DNA of 64,000 nucleotides from Anthoceros angustus (taxonomy: Eukaryota > Streptophyta > Anthocerotopsida > Anthocerotales > Anthocerotaceae). This document shows positions 10,440 through 24,400 of this stretch, piece by piece. The notes beneath the pieces are model-generated. The model ran no database searches, was not told the DNA's origin, and was given only the letters and a program-made list of their open reading frames with translations. The translations under genes and the position numbers were made by a program. The stretch covers positions 1 through 64,000 of the forward strand of contig MU008214.1 of assembly GCA_010909165.1 (NCBI GenBank). The letters are read 5' to 3'. Positions within the stretch are counted from its first letter, which is position 1. Every line of letters starts with the position of its first letter.

Positions 10440-13400
10440 AATACAAGTGGTGGGAGGCCTTTTGGGTGGACGAGGAGATTCTTTGTCATTGTGGAGAATA
10501 ACATCGGTCTAGTGCTAGAACATCCTTGGAAGTGGTTTTCACGTGCGGAAGTGGAGCATCTGACCCGACCACTTCAAGTCCGGATGAAGCTTTGTTGGAT
10601 GAGGCATTGAGGGACCTCCAGCGGGATATGTACTTGGGGCATATCAAAATGCGGAACAGCAGTGAAATGGCGGATGAATGGGGACATAAAATCAAGAGGG
10701 ATGTTTACAGCGTGCCGTGCACTACGGACACGCATAACGAGGCCATTGGATTGGGGAGGTCATTGGCGTGAAGCTAAAAGCACCACGACCTCACTTTCTT
10801 CTCCAGTATCGGACCGACCACGGATGCGTATGAAGGAGATATGTGCGAGGAATACATAGTCCGCCAGTGGTAACCATGGTCAATCACGAGGAGGAAAAAG
10901 GGAATAAGGTCCATTACGAAAAACATACAGGGTATTTGTAATGATAAACGATCATCATACTATGGGTTTTGTTGAGCGCGGAAACATCTATGTCACGGTG
11001 GACAAAGCGATAAGGGATAAGCTCTGCGAGTTGCATGGCTTCATACAACTGCGAGTCAAAGTGCGGTGAAGATAGTGATGACAATCTGAGGAGAAGCTGG
11101 ACCAGTGATGACGAAGGATTGAACTACGGGATGAGTGAAAGCGAAATCTCGTTTTTCCGTCAGGGAGTTAATTTTGTAAGTCACAGTTCTTGATGTTAAT
11201 GTGTTGAAATACGTTGTCCGTAGCTTTATGTGTCCTTACTAAACCACATTTGCCTCCCAAAAAGTTACAATCGTCCTTCCGTGAGCAGCATTCCTCACCG
11301 TTCCTACTTTGCATTATTCCCTAGAGTTCGACCACCATTCCACAAACGTGCTGGATGGAAAGTAGTAACTTTCTTCGTGACACACCCTTTTTTCTGAGCC
11401 GCTTTGCCGCAATGCCTTCAAAGCGTTGCTTTGAGCCCATCAACAAAACCCTTCAAAGATTCGCGATTTGCGAAAACCCCTTCAGATTATTCACCTTCCA
11501 AATTATCAAGTGTTTGGAGAGGATTATGACATCGCCCGCCTTACATATGCATGTGCCTGATGGAGGCCGCTTTACCATTGAGGCCAGAACTCCATCAACA
11601 GGACGTAAGGGTGGTGGTTGCACTGTGAGCCATTGAGGGCAGCTTTGTCACAGCTAAGGAGGTGCGCATGTGGTTGACATTGTGGAGGAGATGAGGGGCA
11701 TCACGTTTTCTTTGAGCGTCTCGGTTGTTGTGGAATTGGAACTCCTGCGACCGCCTTTTTGTCAGTCTTTGCTCTCGGGAAGTTCGGCGTGCTCGTGGAG
11801 GCGGGAACCAGCGTTGATCCACCTCAAGCACACAAGCGGGCGCATCACGGGTGAACGCCCTTCCTACTCGAGAGGAGCGAGTTCGACAACTGAGGAATTG
11901 AATGGGGCGGCTTGTTCAAAGCTGCGTGGGTCCTCCGTGGGACAAGCGGCTCGGCATGGTGGACTGATGGCGCCATGCGCTCTTTCGCGTGTCACTTGCA
12001 AGCCCATCGGCTCGGTGAAGATCATGAAGAAGGCCATGGATGTTTTGGTTTGTCTTTGGGCATCTTTGAGCTGCCTTTTGGGTGGACAGGAAAGGAGATT
12101 CTTGTCATTGTGGCAGAGAATAACATCGGTCTAGTGCTAGAACATCCTTGGAAGTGGTTTTCACGTGCGAGAGTGGAGCATCTGACCCGACCACTTCAAG
12201 TCCGGGATGAAGCTTTGTTGGATGAGGCATTATTGAGGGACCTCCACAGCGGGATATGTACCAGGGGCATATCAAAATGCTGGAAAACAGCAGTGAAATG
12301 GCGGATGAATGGGGACATAGAAATCAAGAGGATGTTTATGGCGGTGCACTACGGACAGCATAACGAGGCCATTTTGGATTGGGGAGGTCGATGTGTGAAG
12401 CTAAATGCACCACGACCTCACTTTCTTATCCATGAGTATCGGACCGAGCCATGCAGATCACGTATGAAGGAGATATGTCATGGAATACATAGTGGTAACC
12501 CAGTCCAATCTGAGAAGAAAAAAGGGAATAAGGGTCATTAAAAACATCTGAGGTATTTGTAGATGAAAGCAGTCATCATATTACTATGGGTTTTGTTGAG
12601 CATGGAAACATCTATATGCGGTGGACAAAAAGCGATAAGGGATAAGCTCTGCCGGGTTCGTGGCTTCATACAACCCACAAGTTAAAGTGCGGTGAAGATA
12701 GTGATGACAAGTCTGAGGGAGAAATTTGGGACCAGTTGATGGCGAAAGGATTGCTGAACTCACGGGGATGAGTGAAGCGAAATCTCGCTTTCCGAACGGT
12801 CCAGGGATTAATTTTGTAAGTAAACCGTTGCGATGTTAATGTGTTGGGAAATCGTTGTCGTTGCTTTATTATGTGTCATCACTGAAACCACATTTGCCTC
12901 CCAAAAACTGAATTCTACAATCGGGTCCCTTCCGTGAGGCAGCATTCTCCTCATGCGTTCCTACTTTGCATTATTCCCCTAGGTTCGGTTAAACCACCAC
13001 CATTCCACACAAACACCTGGCTGCTAACTGGATGGAAAGTAGTAACCCCATCTTTGCGTGACACCCTTTTTGAGCCGTTTGTGGAGCTGCCGCCTTTGCC
13101 TTCAAAAGCGTTGTTTTGAGCCCATCAACAAAACCCTTCAAAGATTATTTCGCGAGAAAACCCCTTCAGGATTATTCACCTTCCAAAATTATCGTGTTTG
13201 AGACGGATTATGACATCGCTCCGCCTTCTTTGTACGTAAGAATCGCGGAGGCCCTTTACCGACCATTGAGGCCGGGCTTTCCATCAACTGGGGCATCAAA
13301 ATTGGTGGGTTACATCTAAATTGGGGCTATCATCGCTTCTGGGGCTGATCATGTGGTTGACATGTGGAGATGAATTTGCTCCGTTTTTGGAGCGTCTCCG

Positions 13401-13760
13401 GTTGTTGTGGAATTGGAACTCCTGCGACCACGCCTTTTTTGTCCCGAGTCACTCTCGGGAAGTTGCGACCTTTCTGTGTGGAGGCGGGAACGGTGATCCA
13501 CCTCCAAGCACACAGGCGCATCTGGGTGAACACGCCCTTCCTTCGAGAGGACGACACAGCGAGTTCGACAACTGAGGAATTACAGAATGGGGCGGCTTGT
13601 TCAAGCCTTTGCGTGGGTCACAGTGGGACAAGAAGCGGCTCACGGCTGACCAGACACTGATGGCGCCATGCGCTTTCTGTTTTCTCACTTGCAAGCCCAT
13701 CGGCTGGTGAAGATCATGAAGAGCCATGGATGTTTTGGTTTGTCTTTGGGCATCTTTGAG
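10440..13760 (+). repeat. Tandem duplication, units A-B twice
   Basis: Unit A (10,455-11,340) recurs at 12,070-13,010 and unit B (11,340-12,070) at 13,010-13,760, a period near 1.6-1.65 kb. Matching landmarks include AACATCGGTCTAGTGCTAGA at 10,500 and 12,121 and GGAATTGGAACTCCTGCGAC at 11,735 and 13,409. Copies differ mostly by small gaps. The longest open frame, 11,912-12,541 (209 codons), contains NNIGLVLEHPWKWF and DEALLDEALLRDL but no domain I recognise. Confidence 0.7.
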
Positions 13761-16700
13761 AATGCCTTTTACCTAATCGGACTGAGCACCTAGTGTACTA
13801 TTCCACAGTGGGCAGAATGAAAAAGCACCCGAGTTCTTGATGCTTGCGACTTGATCGTCCAGACATACCATTATTTCTTGGAGATCTGCAATTGTGGCGA
13901 AATGCATTTGCATTTAAGACATGCCACACCTTGAATAGATGTCGAGGTTCTCACTCGATCGTGGACATCCAATACTAGCGGTGATGTACCTGGTCGGATA
14001 AGCGGGCGGGCAGTGGCTACATTTGATTTTGAAGCGTGGCAGCGATTATGCACCTAGTCGTACATTTTGATTTGCCCCGACTTGTGGGTATGGTCTCGTT
14101 AATATGCATTGCCTTCTCACCCGACCTTTTTGAATGTGGATTGTTGCCATGTAAGTTGTTGCGGCGGCAGCTTGTTATCAACATATAATTGTATGGTAGC
14201 GTTCGACCACATTGTTGGGAACGGTATGCCGTCTGTCGTGTTCATTGGGCACACGCACATTTGACCACATGTCAGTGAGCCTATTGTGTGCGATTAGATT
14301 AGCGGTGGTGGCCAAGAGATATTGCAATTAGATTAGCGGTGGCTGGTAATCTGTCGCACCATCTCGTCTACAATGACGTCTCGGTGTCAGGGCTGCCGTC
14401 GTGAGAGTGGGATCATGTCCAATCGTGAAGACTCGGAAGGATGGACCCCCAATCCCTTACAGTTTTTGGACGATTGTCCTCTGTACAATGTGTGACAATT
14501 ATAAGCCATCTTTGGAACTCCATCACGCCTCCATGACGCATGGGTGACATCCATGTCGGGAGGCACGCCAGTCAGACATGGCCGTGGGTTTAGCTTTGCG
14601 CCTCTCAGGCCATGGTGTGATATCGGGATTTAATTCCGATCGTCTCGTTCGTCACAATTTGGACCTTGAATGCACTGTTTCTCGTCGGCGGCCGGTGGGG
14701 GCGGTAGCCCCGTTCACTTGAATATCTTGAGAAGTGCGACCTGATCCATCTTTGTTTCGGATTGCCTTTTCATCAAAGTTAGATCGAACACTTGAGACCA
14801 CCGCATGTGGGTTCCGATGCTTGTGAGGCGAGCAGCCAAACCAAAACTTGAATGCAATCTGCGAGGCAAGGTGAGGATCTCCGTAGCATGCATATGACAC
14901 CGACCGTAGCCAACAGACCATTGTCCAAACTGCAAATGGAAATGTAATGGCATACAAGAACCGAGACCCCATGGAACTAACCGTGGCAGCGGTAAGTCGG
15001 TAGAATTAGCGTTCACCGGTTGGTGGACGGTTTTGTCCGGGAGGTATGTCAATTAAATGACGTTTTTGCTTCATGTTATATTTTGAGTATTTTAAAGGCT
15101 ACCCAAGGTGATTCGGTGAACCCATCATATGCCATATGACGGAGTTATAACGTGAAGCACCCCACGTTGTAATGCTCTCGTCATAAAGACATTCGATGTG
15201 TAGTAGTGGTCGGACGTTGAAGATACAGTACAGCCTTTGCGCTTACCAAATGAAAGCCTTCTGGACGAAGCATTATTGAGGGAGCGTCCACGGCGTGATA
15301 TGTACTTGGGGCTTACCGGTGGTGGCTCGGCCAATGGAAATGGGCGGCAGATGGCGATGTGGGTGAGATTGTGGAGGAGATGAGGGATCGCCGTTTTCTT
15401 GAGCGTCTCGGTTGTTGTGGAATTGGAACTCCTGACACGCCTTTTTTGTCCCAGTCTTTGCTCTCGGGAAGTTGACGTGCTACGTGGGCGGGAACCGGCG
15501 TTTGATCCACCTCAAGCACTGGCGGGCGCATCGGGTAAACGCCCTTCCTACTCGAGAGAGGACATCGAGCGAGTTCGACAACTGAGGAATTGCAGATGGG
15601 GCGGCTTGTTCAAAGCACGTGGGTCCTCCTGGACAAGCGGCTCGACATGGTGGACACGATGGCGCCATGCGCTCTGTTTAAACCCACATCATCGGTGAAG
15701 ATCATGAAGGCCATGGATGTTTTGGTTTGTCTCTTTGGAGCATCTTGCGCCTTTTTACCCGGACAGGCACCTGTGCTATTCACAGTGGGCACGAATGAAG
15801 AAGCAAAGCACGGGTTCTTGATGCTTGCGACTTGATCGATCGAGACATGCCATTGTCGGTGGCGGAGGATCTACAATTGGCGGAAATGCATTTTGCATTT
15901 AAGTTACATGCCCTGGCCACGCCCGATGATGTCGAGGTTCTTACTCGTTCGTGGACATCCAATAGCGGTGATGTGCCACGGATCGAGAATATGGCGGGCA
16001 GTGGCACCATTTGGCTTAGTTTGGCGTGGTGAGGCCAGTTATGCACCTGAGTCGGCAGCATTTAGTTTGCCCAACTTGTGAGTCTGGTCTCGTTCAATAT
16101 GCATTGCCTTCGGAGACTTTTTGAATGTGGATTGTTGCCATGTAAGTTGTTGCGGTAGCGTGTTGAATCAATATATATAATTGTATGGTAAGCGATCGAC
16201 CACATTGTTGGAGCGGTATCGTCTACAGCCGTGTTCATTCGGGCACGCACATTTACCCACATGTCCAAGTGACCTAGGTATGTGCATTAGATTAGCGGTG
16301 GTGGCCAAGGATGGGTGCAATTAGATTAGCGGGCGGTGGCACGGTAATCTGTGCTGTCGGCTAAGCAAGCGTCTCGATGCTCGAAAATGGGCGTCGTGGG
16401 TGGATCTGTGTCCAATCGTGAAGACTCGGAGGATAGACCCCAATCCACTTGCACGGATTTTTGGACGATTGTCCTCTGTGCAATGGCCGACAATTGTAAG
16501 CCATGGAACTCCATCACGCCTCCCGCCCGGCATCGCATGGTGACATCCATGTCCGGAGGCACATCAGTCGAATCGACATGGCGTGGGTTTAGCTTTGGCG
16601 CCTCTCATGGTATGATGTCGGGATTTAATTCCGATCGTCTCGAGGTTACGCCATTTGGACCTTGAATCGCACCGTTTTCTCATGCTGACGGTGGGTGATT

Positions 16701-17340
16701 GTGCAAACGTTCACTTGAATATCTTCCGCGAAAGAAGTGCGGCCACGATCATCTTTGTTCTTTGGATTGCCTTTTCATCAAAGTTAGATCGTACACACTT
16801 GAGACCACCGCCCAGCGGGTTCCAGTACTTGTGAAGGCGAGCATAGGCAAAACTTGAATGCAATGCAGGCAAGGTGAGGGATCTCCGTAGCGCCGCCGAC
16901 CGGGCCTTCGCCGGCAAGCAATTGTATCCCGCATGCAAATGGAAATGTAATCGCACATCTGAGCCAAGAGACGCCGGACCTAATGAGCGGTGCAGCGCCA
17001 GTAAGTCCCAGTGAGATTCGCGTTCACCCGATTCGGTACAGAGCGGTTTGTCCGGGTATGTCAATTAAATGACGTTTTGCTTCATGTTATATTTTGAGTA
17101 TTTTAAAGGCTACTACAAAGGTATTGTGAACCATCATATGCCGCGCACATAGATGCTATAACGTGAAGCACCCCACGCTGTAATGCTCTCGTCATAAAGG
17201 GAGCATTCACGTGTGCAGTAGTGCCTGACGTTGAAGATACAAAGACAAAATTTCTGATATGCGCTTACCAAATGAAAGCCTTCTGGCGAAGCATTGAGGG
17301 AGCTTCCGCGTGATATGTAGCAGGGCTTACCGGCAAGTGG
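13330..17340 (+). repeat. Tandem duplication, units B-C twice
   Basis: Unit B returns a third time at about 15,310-15,760, and the adjoining unit C (13,760-15,310) is repeated at 15,760-17,340, a period near 1.98-2.0 kb. Shared landmarks include TTCTTGATGCTTGCGACTTG at 13,837 and 15,815 and AACGTGAAGCACCCCACG near 15,149 and 17,160. With the A-B pair upstream the full order is A B A B C B C. A frame at 15,832-16,032 (VAEDLQLAEMHFAFKLHALATPDDVEVLTRSW) looks protein-like but is unassigned. Confidence 0.65.
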
Positions 17341-17699
17341 CTCGGCAATGAGAAATGGAAATGAATGGCGATGTTGGTGAGATTGGAAATGGAATGTTCA
17401 TGCAATTCCATGCAAGCGGATCGCTGTGAGACCTTTTTGGATGGGAAGAGTGGTGGAAGTGAAAACATGATGCTTTCGTCCAAAGTCTAATGGTCCCTTT
17501 GATGCGGACGGAACATCTTGGCGCTTTCGAGGCGATATGTTGAGAGTACATCGTCCATGGACAGAGGGCCCAACATCGGGAGAAGTCATCAAGGCAAGGG
17601 TCAAAAGTGTTCCCAAAAACATACAAGAGATTTACATCAATGATACGATGTAATATTGTACTATGGTTTCAACCTTACTACGGCGGAAGCATTTATCGC

Positions 17700-20600
17700 C
17701 AGCGACAAAGGGCTATAAAGGAGAAGCTAAGCGAGATCTGTGATTGAACCGGCCGGTGAAGATGTGCTTGCGGACAATAGCGATGAGGAGGCGGATATTG
17801 ACAACATGGATGATGATGTGGAAGCATGTCTTGGAAGAACCCTAAGGCGAACATGACTTGACATTGTCTTTGTTTATGGTACATTGTTCTAGAAGAATAA
17901 TAAAAAACACATGTACACATCGGGCGGATGGGCGATTACTCCTTTCTTGTCTTTTCGTTTTCATATGTTACACCACCCTAGTGGTCAGTCATCATGTCGC
18001 AACAACTAACAAACGCTTCGATAATTGTGTTTCTGATTGAAACCACGGTTGGAAGTTGACAAGCGGCAAGCGGCCAAATCCGCCTTAATGCGGTGATTCG
18101 ACTATCAATCCAAGCCGGTGGGTACAACGTCGCTTTGCCCAGATTAGGCGCCGGCCGGCGGCGCCTACCAACGAATGGCGCCCATAAAATGTGAAAGTTG
18201 CATATATAGGGATGATTTCTACCACCCTTTCGGTGTCATTTCCTTACCCTCTCAAGTTTCGAGATGCAGCGGGACGTAAAAGTCGCTGCCTCGTCACAGG
18301 GCCTCGGCCAGCCCGGTTTTTTTGGGGTAGTCACGGTAAATTTTAGAGAAAATTGACCTTTTGGTCATTATTTTACCCAGTAAAATTCATTCTGATATAG
18401 TAGAAAATCATCTACCATCAAGGTACAAAACAACAACCATACAAGTGGGTAAAATCATCTACCATCAAGGTAGAAAATAGAGCACTAGAGTGAAAACATG
18501 ACGACCAAGTGAATACCGGGGTCTAGAAGCTCATTCTAGAAATCCCACCAAAATCGCTAATCGACAAAAACATTTTCATTAAATAATATTCATGCGGATC
18601 CGGGATATACAAAACCAACAAAGAAACCTTTTCTTTGCGAGTTTCTGTATATCCGAATGGCATGAAATACAAATTCAACTAATGAAGAGTAAATACCGGA
18701 ATAGATTGAACTCGCTAGATTGAACTCTACTTCAACAACAATGGAACCTACAAAAGCAGCGACACACAAACCGTGATTAGGCGATACTAGAAAACACTGA
18801 AATAATCATAGCAAATACTTGAAATGATACTCACCTTATTTAGGAAATTAACTGCAATTATACAGATTGAAAACGTAATTTTCACGACCACTTGGCTTGA
18901 TTGGCGGTTATACGGCATCATTCTTGGCAACCAATTGATGAAGGCGAGGACTTGGGCGAAATTGTCCATTCACCGGTGACAACCTAATAAAATACAACCA
19001 TTGATTTTCAATGTCTGATTAATAAAGAGCATAAGAAAACTTACCAATCGACGGATTTTCGCGAGATAGCGGTGCAAATATCTCGAGGCACATTCTTCTC
19101 TGTTCTTTTCCACTCGGTCTTGAACCTCTTGCGCTCCATCTGCGCCGATTTCTCTTGATGCTTAATGTGCTCTTGTCTCCTCTCCACATTTCTCGCCTCG
19201 AATCTCAAGGGCTTTCTCTCTTTGCTTAGAGACTCGTAATTCAAAACTTTTCGCCTCTGTCTCTATAAGAGCCTCCAAATCCTTTTGCACGAAACTCCAA
19301 TTCTTCATCTATCATACTCCAATTCCGTACTCGCGCAATCTCAAGCCCTCAAAGCCACTTCCATTTCCATTTGTCCGCTGCAATACAATATCGAGAGGTG
19401 CTACCACACCACATTTACATCTGGTTAACGGATGTGATCACACTCACTATGCACAATGCCCTCCAAGCGGAGGGACCACGCATCCACTTCCCTCGGTGTA
19501 TCAATGTTGAAATGAGGGACGATGAAGGCTTCCACTAGTCGCAGGATTCACAACCGCCAAGATAAACATAATCGAAACTCCAAAAGAAGTGAAAACAACA
19601 AGCAGACAAAGAATCAACCTTGTCAACATATGGAATTTCACTAGAACACCCATTGTTGGTCTGCTATCCATCTGGATGCCTTGCCCGCTTTCGGAGGTAT
19701 GTTTGCAACCAAAACACCACAGCCTCCCACAGTAACAACAGACCGGATGATTAAAACAGATCCAACATGGCACAACAAGGAACTTACAACGAACTTGAGG
19801 ACAAAGTGGACCATGGTGCGAAAACTCGATTCAGTCGACATTGTTCAAAGGTGCTTTCATGATGAACAAGGGGTACGAGACCTAACACACAAAAACAAGT
19901 CGAGACACGATTATCAAAACAAGTCCTACAAACTTGCAACAAATCTCAAACACTTACATTGTTAACTGTTGCACTCGCAAGTGCGATCTTGGTGACTAGA
20001 AAATACAATTTGAGTCACATTGAGGGGCTTGACGGAAGAACACCCTTAAATCATCACGCATCCGATTGATTCTTGGTTCAAAAGCTCCGATAGGATCGCC
20101 GTTCACCGAGAACAAGGACTCTTCTTGCACTGTTTGCTTGACGGCCGGTCATATCGCAAACCATATCGAGCGTCGAAGGAACATACAAAGGACTCAAATG
20201 TCACAAGCTTTCAAAACATATTACCTTGAGAATCCAGATCTGCTTTATGGTCACACTTCTCCCGGATCGAAGGCACGAGCCATCGTCAAACGTGTAATCA
20301 TTGTTACACGGCAGCTCTTATTGGTGTAATAGCCAACAAGCCCGGTGCCACCATGGTCTTCATGAACCTTGACAACATTCCTTTTGAAACACGGAGTTTT
20401 GCATACCAAGCCTAGCCAAAAACAAAGGTTAATACAAACCACAAAACTTAACATAACAACAAAACTTAAGCCCAATAACAACAAACTTACATTTGATCTT
20501 GGGTTATCAATTGTTGAATTGAACAAAACCACGAATTGACATTTTTGTTTGCGGACCACTTGGGAGAGTGTTCAATATGACTCTAAAAGTTTCGATAACA

Positions 20601-22850
20601 TCCGCTCGTAAATCTTGACCTTTGACAATGCTCACGGTAATTCTTCATGTCCACTTTGTAATTTTTGGCGTTCTTGATACGCAAATAAAAGCGAGAGCAA
20701 ACATCAAAACAACCAAAACATACCAATCAAAGATACAAAACAACCAAAACATCGAACAAAAGGTCCTCCACGAACGAGAAGTCCCATGAGCGGTTATGTA
20801 ACTCTTCACCACCTCGAACTCCAAACTGGTCATGCAAAAATATGCACACACCAAACAATAGAGCAGACCTCCGGTTTAAAACCATAAATGAACAATCAAA
20901 GTGCACCCCTAAACCAACAATATTACCTTTTTGAGCCCCCCCAAATGAGCATTGATGATCTCGTGTGAAAGAATCTCGCTCATCATCGAAATCAACTTCA
21001 CCTCTTTCGACATGACACAATCCCAAGGTCCTTGCGATTTTCATGGACGCAACCAACGCACAGGACCCATGGAAAATTCCATGAAACATGTTGATCAAAC
21101 ATCGAGAACCAAGCCGGCTTTGGTTCAAGATGCACTTCCTTGTTAAAATTCGGTTAAAACCACGAAAGAAAGACATCAACGCACAGAGAAAATCAAATCA
21201 TCATGTGAAGAAAGTCGAACTATCAAAATCAACAAGTCAAAAACATCACTACTTACGTTTGGAGAAAATCTCCGTTGTCCTTGATTCGAACTTGATGGAA
21301 AAAGGTATCGAATAAGATTTAGATCCTTGTAAGGATATCCTCAACAGAGTATCCCATCCACGACCCCACTCACTTTCATAAAGGCCCCGAGGCGACTTGA
21401 CACCGCTTATTACGCGTTTGGACCTATCCTCCCCACCACTCAAGCATCATTCTCAGGACTATTGGGTCAAATCCGCTCTCGAAAATTGCTTCATCATCAA
21501 TTTCCTCCATACCCATGGCAAAGTCATCTTGGGATCATCACACTTTAGCCTCTCAAACATATCAAGCACTTCTTGATCGGGGATGACTCGTCGGGAACCA
21601 TGAGGCATGGAACCGAAAGCATTCTGTTCAACAGCACAAATCTCTAGACTCAGACAGGTTTGGCGGCACTCACAACCATGGGATCGTGGGTTATCAAGAA
21701 ATCATTCTCCCCACAAAGCTGGACCCTCTCTCGAGACAACGGGACATAGTTAGTAATCTCAAGAGGACCTTCAACCATGCCAGTCGAGTGTCCACCCTTC
21801 TCCTCTTGAACAAACTCACACGTCGAGCATCCTTCTTGGATGAAAATCGCCTTGGCGGTTTGGGCAAGTCTTTTGGGAACTAAAAGTTCCTTCGTGCACC
21901 AAGACACCATCAACTTTACCATCATCCTGCAGCGGATGAGTTGCGATTATCTGAGCATGGTTGACACTGTCTAGTATATGGCAGCCATTGACCAGATCCT
22001 TGTTTTCTTCCGAGCCGGTGGGTTTTCTTTTAGGAGCCATCTGCAGCGAGCGAATTGAGTGGTCGAACTTGACAACACAAACATCCTGCAGAAGTTGACA
22101 AAAGACAAAATAAAGAAAACTTACATGGTGTTCGAACTTAGGAACTGCTGAAGGGTCTAACAATTGATTATAAAACAATCGAGGGCGAGGATAGGGATGG
22201 GGATATGGCACACATTCATTGAATATACACATTGTTAAATATTGAAATCCTCCACTTTTGGTTAGTGAGAGCAGATAACTCCTTTTCAAACAACACATAC
22301 TTCACGTAATAGAAGACTTTGTCGGCAAGTTAGATTTAAGAGGAAAAACAAACAAAATAAGGTTATCCGGTACACAAAAGCAGTATGCAGACAACAAACT
22401 ACGAGATTCAATCATGACTTCAAATTCAGAAATGGTTATCCCGATTCACGCAACAGAATCGAGAATGTTGGCGGTCAACCCTTCACACGATGAACAATAA
22501 AGCCTACACACAGTAATTAGATTATTCACGCGAGAACTCACACGTTAAAAGACAACGAGGTAATTATCAATGAGGAGAAATCATCAAGTTTAAAATCGGT
22601 TCACATACCATATGCGGTTACACCCAAAACGCCTTATCGTCAAGCGGTTATGCATCAAAGCGGACCTTAGAATAAGAATGAGACAAAACGTATTGAACCC
22701 GACAATGCGACAATAACCAAAACCACAATTCAACAACGGTGGCGTTGTTGAATTACGTATTTTTAAATATCATAGCATTTTAACGGCAACATTAAAAAAA
22801 TAACAACGCGTTTCACCGTGAACAAGGTCCCAAATGTGTCCGCCACGTCA
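17700..22850 (-). other. Decayed transposon-like DNA, minus-strand coding traces
   Basis: Only short frames survive. The clearest is 19,041-19,244 on the minus strand (SLSKERKPLRFEARNVERRQ...), a charged coiled-coil of the sort found at the C-terminus of Myb/SANT-type accessory ORFs of Harbinger-like elements. Further frames at 21,650-22,060 (minus; KRKPTGSEENKDLVNGCHILD) look protein-like but have no recognisable domain. Calling this a Harbinger-type ORF is a guess. Confidence 0.3.
18145..18167. repeat. GC-rich perfect hairpin
   Basis: TAGGCGCC at 18,145-18,152 is the exact inverse of GGCGCCTA at 18,160-18,167 with a 7-nt loop. It resembles words in the GC-rich blocks at 1-3 kb and 9.1-9.4 kb, so it may be a remnant of the same family. 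Confidence 0.6.
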
Positions 22851-24400
22851 AAACCGCATCAAACGGAGAGAAAGATCACACAAGCAAGGCAAACTCTCAG
22901 AAAGAAAGAAGGCAAGATTTGCGGTGACACAACAAACAACGATAAAGAACCATGACAGACAAATGTAAATGTTGTCACACTTGACAAAAGGCAACCTTTT
23001 CTTACGTCCAACAACCTCTTGCAGTTTACTCTGCGTTCAAAAGGAATAGACTTAAGAATAAAATCGCTCAACATTATAAAACAATCAAAGCTCAAGAGAA
23101 GAACATTCATTTTCCAAGCAACATATGCGTAGCAGAGATTGACACAAGGACATTTTGACTTACCAAAGTGGTCCCGATCTATGCGCTTCAAACAAAGTTG
23201 CATCAAAACACAACAGAGTTACAACACACGAGCCGACGTCGAGAACAAAACGAGCTTGCATAAGCTGCACGACACAAACCAACGACACGATAAAGACAAC
23301 CAAACAAACAAAATGTTTGACACACATACTGAAAAGTCACAAATCCGTGAATAGCCAAGCACAGCATGAACACTGTGATTACAAGAAAACATTAAAAGGT
23401 ACCATGAAGCAAAGACATCAATCAACCACAAACCAAAAGAACCATTGAAAACGACTGTAGACAAACAACAAGCAAAACAACGAGATGAACAACATCGAGA
23501 CAAGCATACAATAAATAAGACATTGGCAAAACACAAGAAGCCTTAGCATGACTTGAACCGCCATAGAAGACCAAACACATGACCCGCAAAACAAGAAAAG
23601 CAAGACAACTCAAAGCGCATAATTAGCGAAAGAAAGCTACAACACCATAGGAAACAAAGAAACAAGTCCAGACAAAAGCAAAAATAAACGAACAACGCAA
23701 ACGAAGAAAACCTAAGCCCACAAAGCAAAACCTCCTGACCTTACAACTGAACTTCAAGACGAAGAACCCGAAAACACCAAGCCTGGAAAACAAACCAGCC
23801 TTCGCAGCCTACAAACCTTAAGCACCAAGGAACAATCAAAACACAGCGATAACAAACCAACGAACAAGACCAAGACCGAAAGGAGTAATAAATGGCGAAC
23901 AACAAACAACCTTAGCCAAAAAGCTTAAACTCAGGCCTTGAACAAAACTTGCCTTGAAACCAGAGCAACAGCCTCGAAAAGAACCTGGACTTGACAACAA
24001 GCAAAGCAAGCAAAAGGGCAAACAGACAACACTGACCGTGAGAACAAGCCTAAGTTGAAAACAAAAGAACACAAAACCTTAACACAAAGCGAAAACAAAA
24101 CCTAAAACAAAAGGGCCTAACTACCAAAACAAACGGCTTGAAAGAAAAGCAACAACAAAGTAAGCGGATGCGACAAAGAACCAAAAAGCGGCAGCTACAC
24201 CTAAAGCACAAGCAACACCTTGGCCTTCTGACCGCAACAACTGAGAACAAACCTTGCCGAAAGAAAACCGAAAAACCCAGCAAGGACAATGAACCTAAAG
24301 AGCGAACCAAGATGAGCAACACTCCAAACAGAAAAGACTTTAGCAAGCTTATAGGCCACCAAACCCCAACCTTCTCGCTCGCCCCGCACTCTCTCTCTAC
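22850..24400. other. T-poor, A-rich strand-skewed segment without genes
   Basis: The plus strand is dominated by A and C with words such as AACAAA, CAAAAC and GAACAA, especially from 23.2 to 24.4 kb, while T is scarce. Minus-strand frames here translate to Phe/Leu/Cys/Val-rich strings, which follow from composition. I see no gene. Confidence 0.5.
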
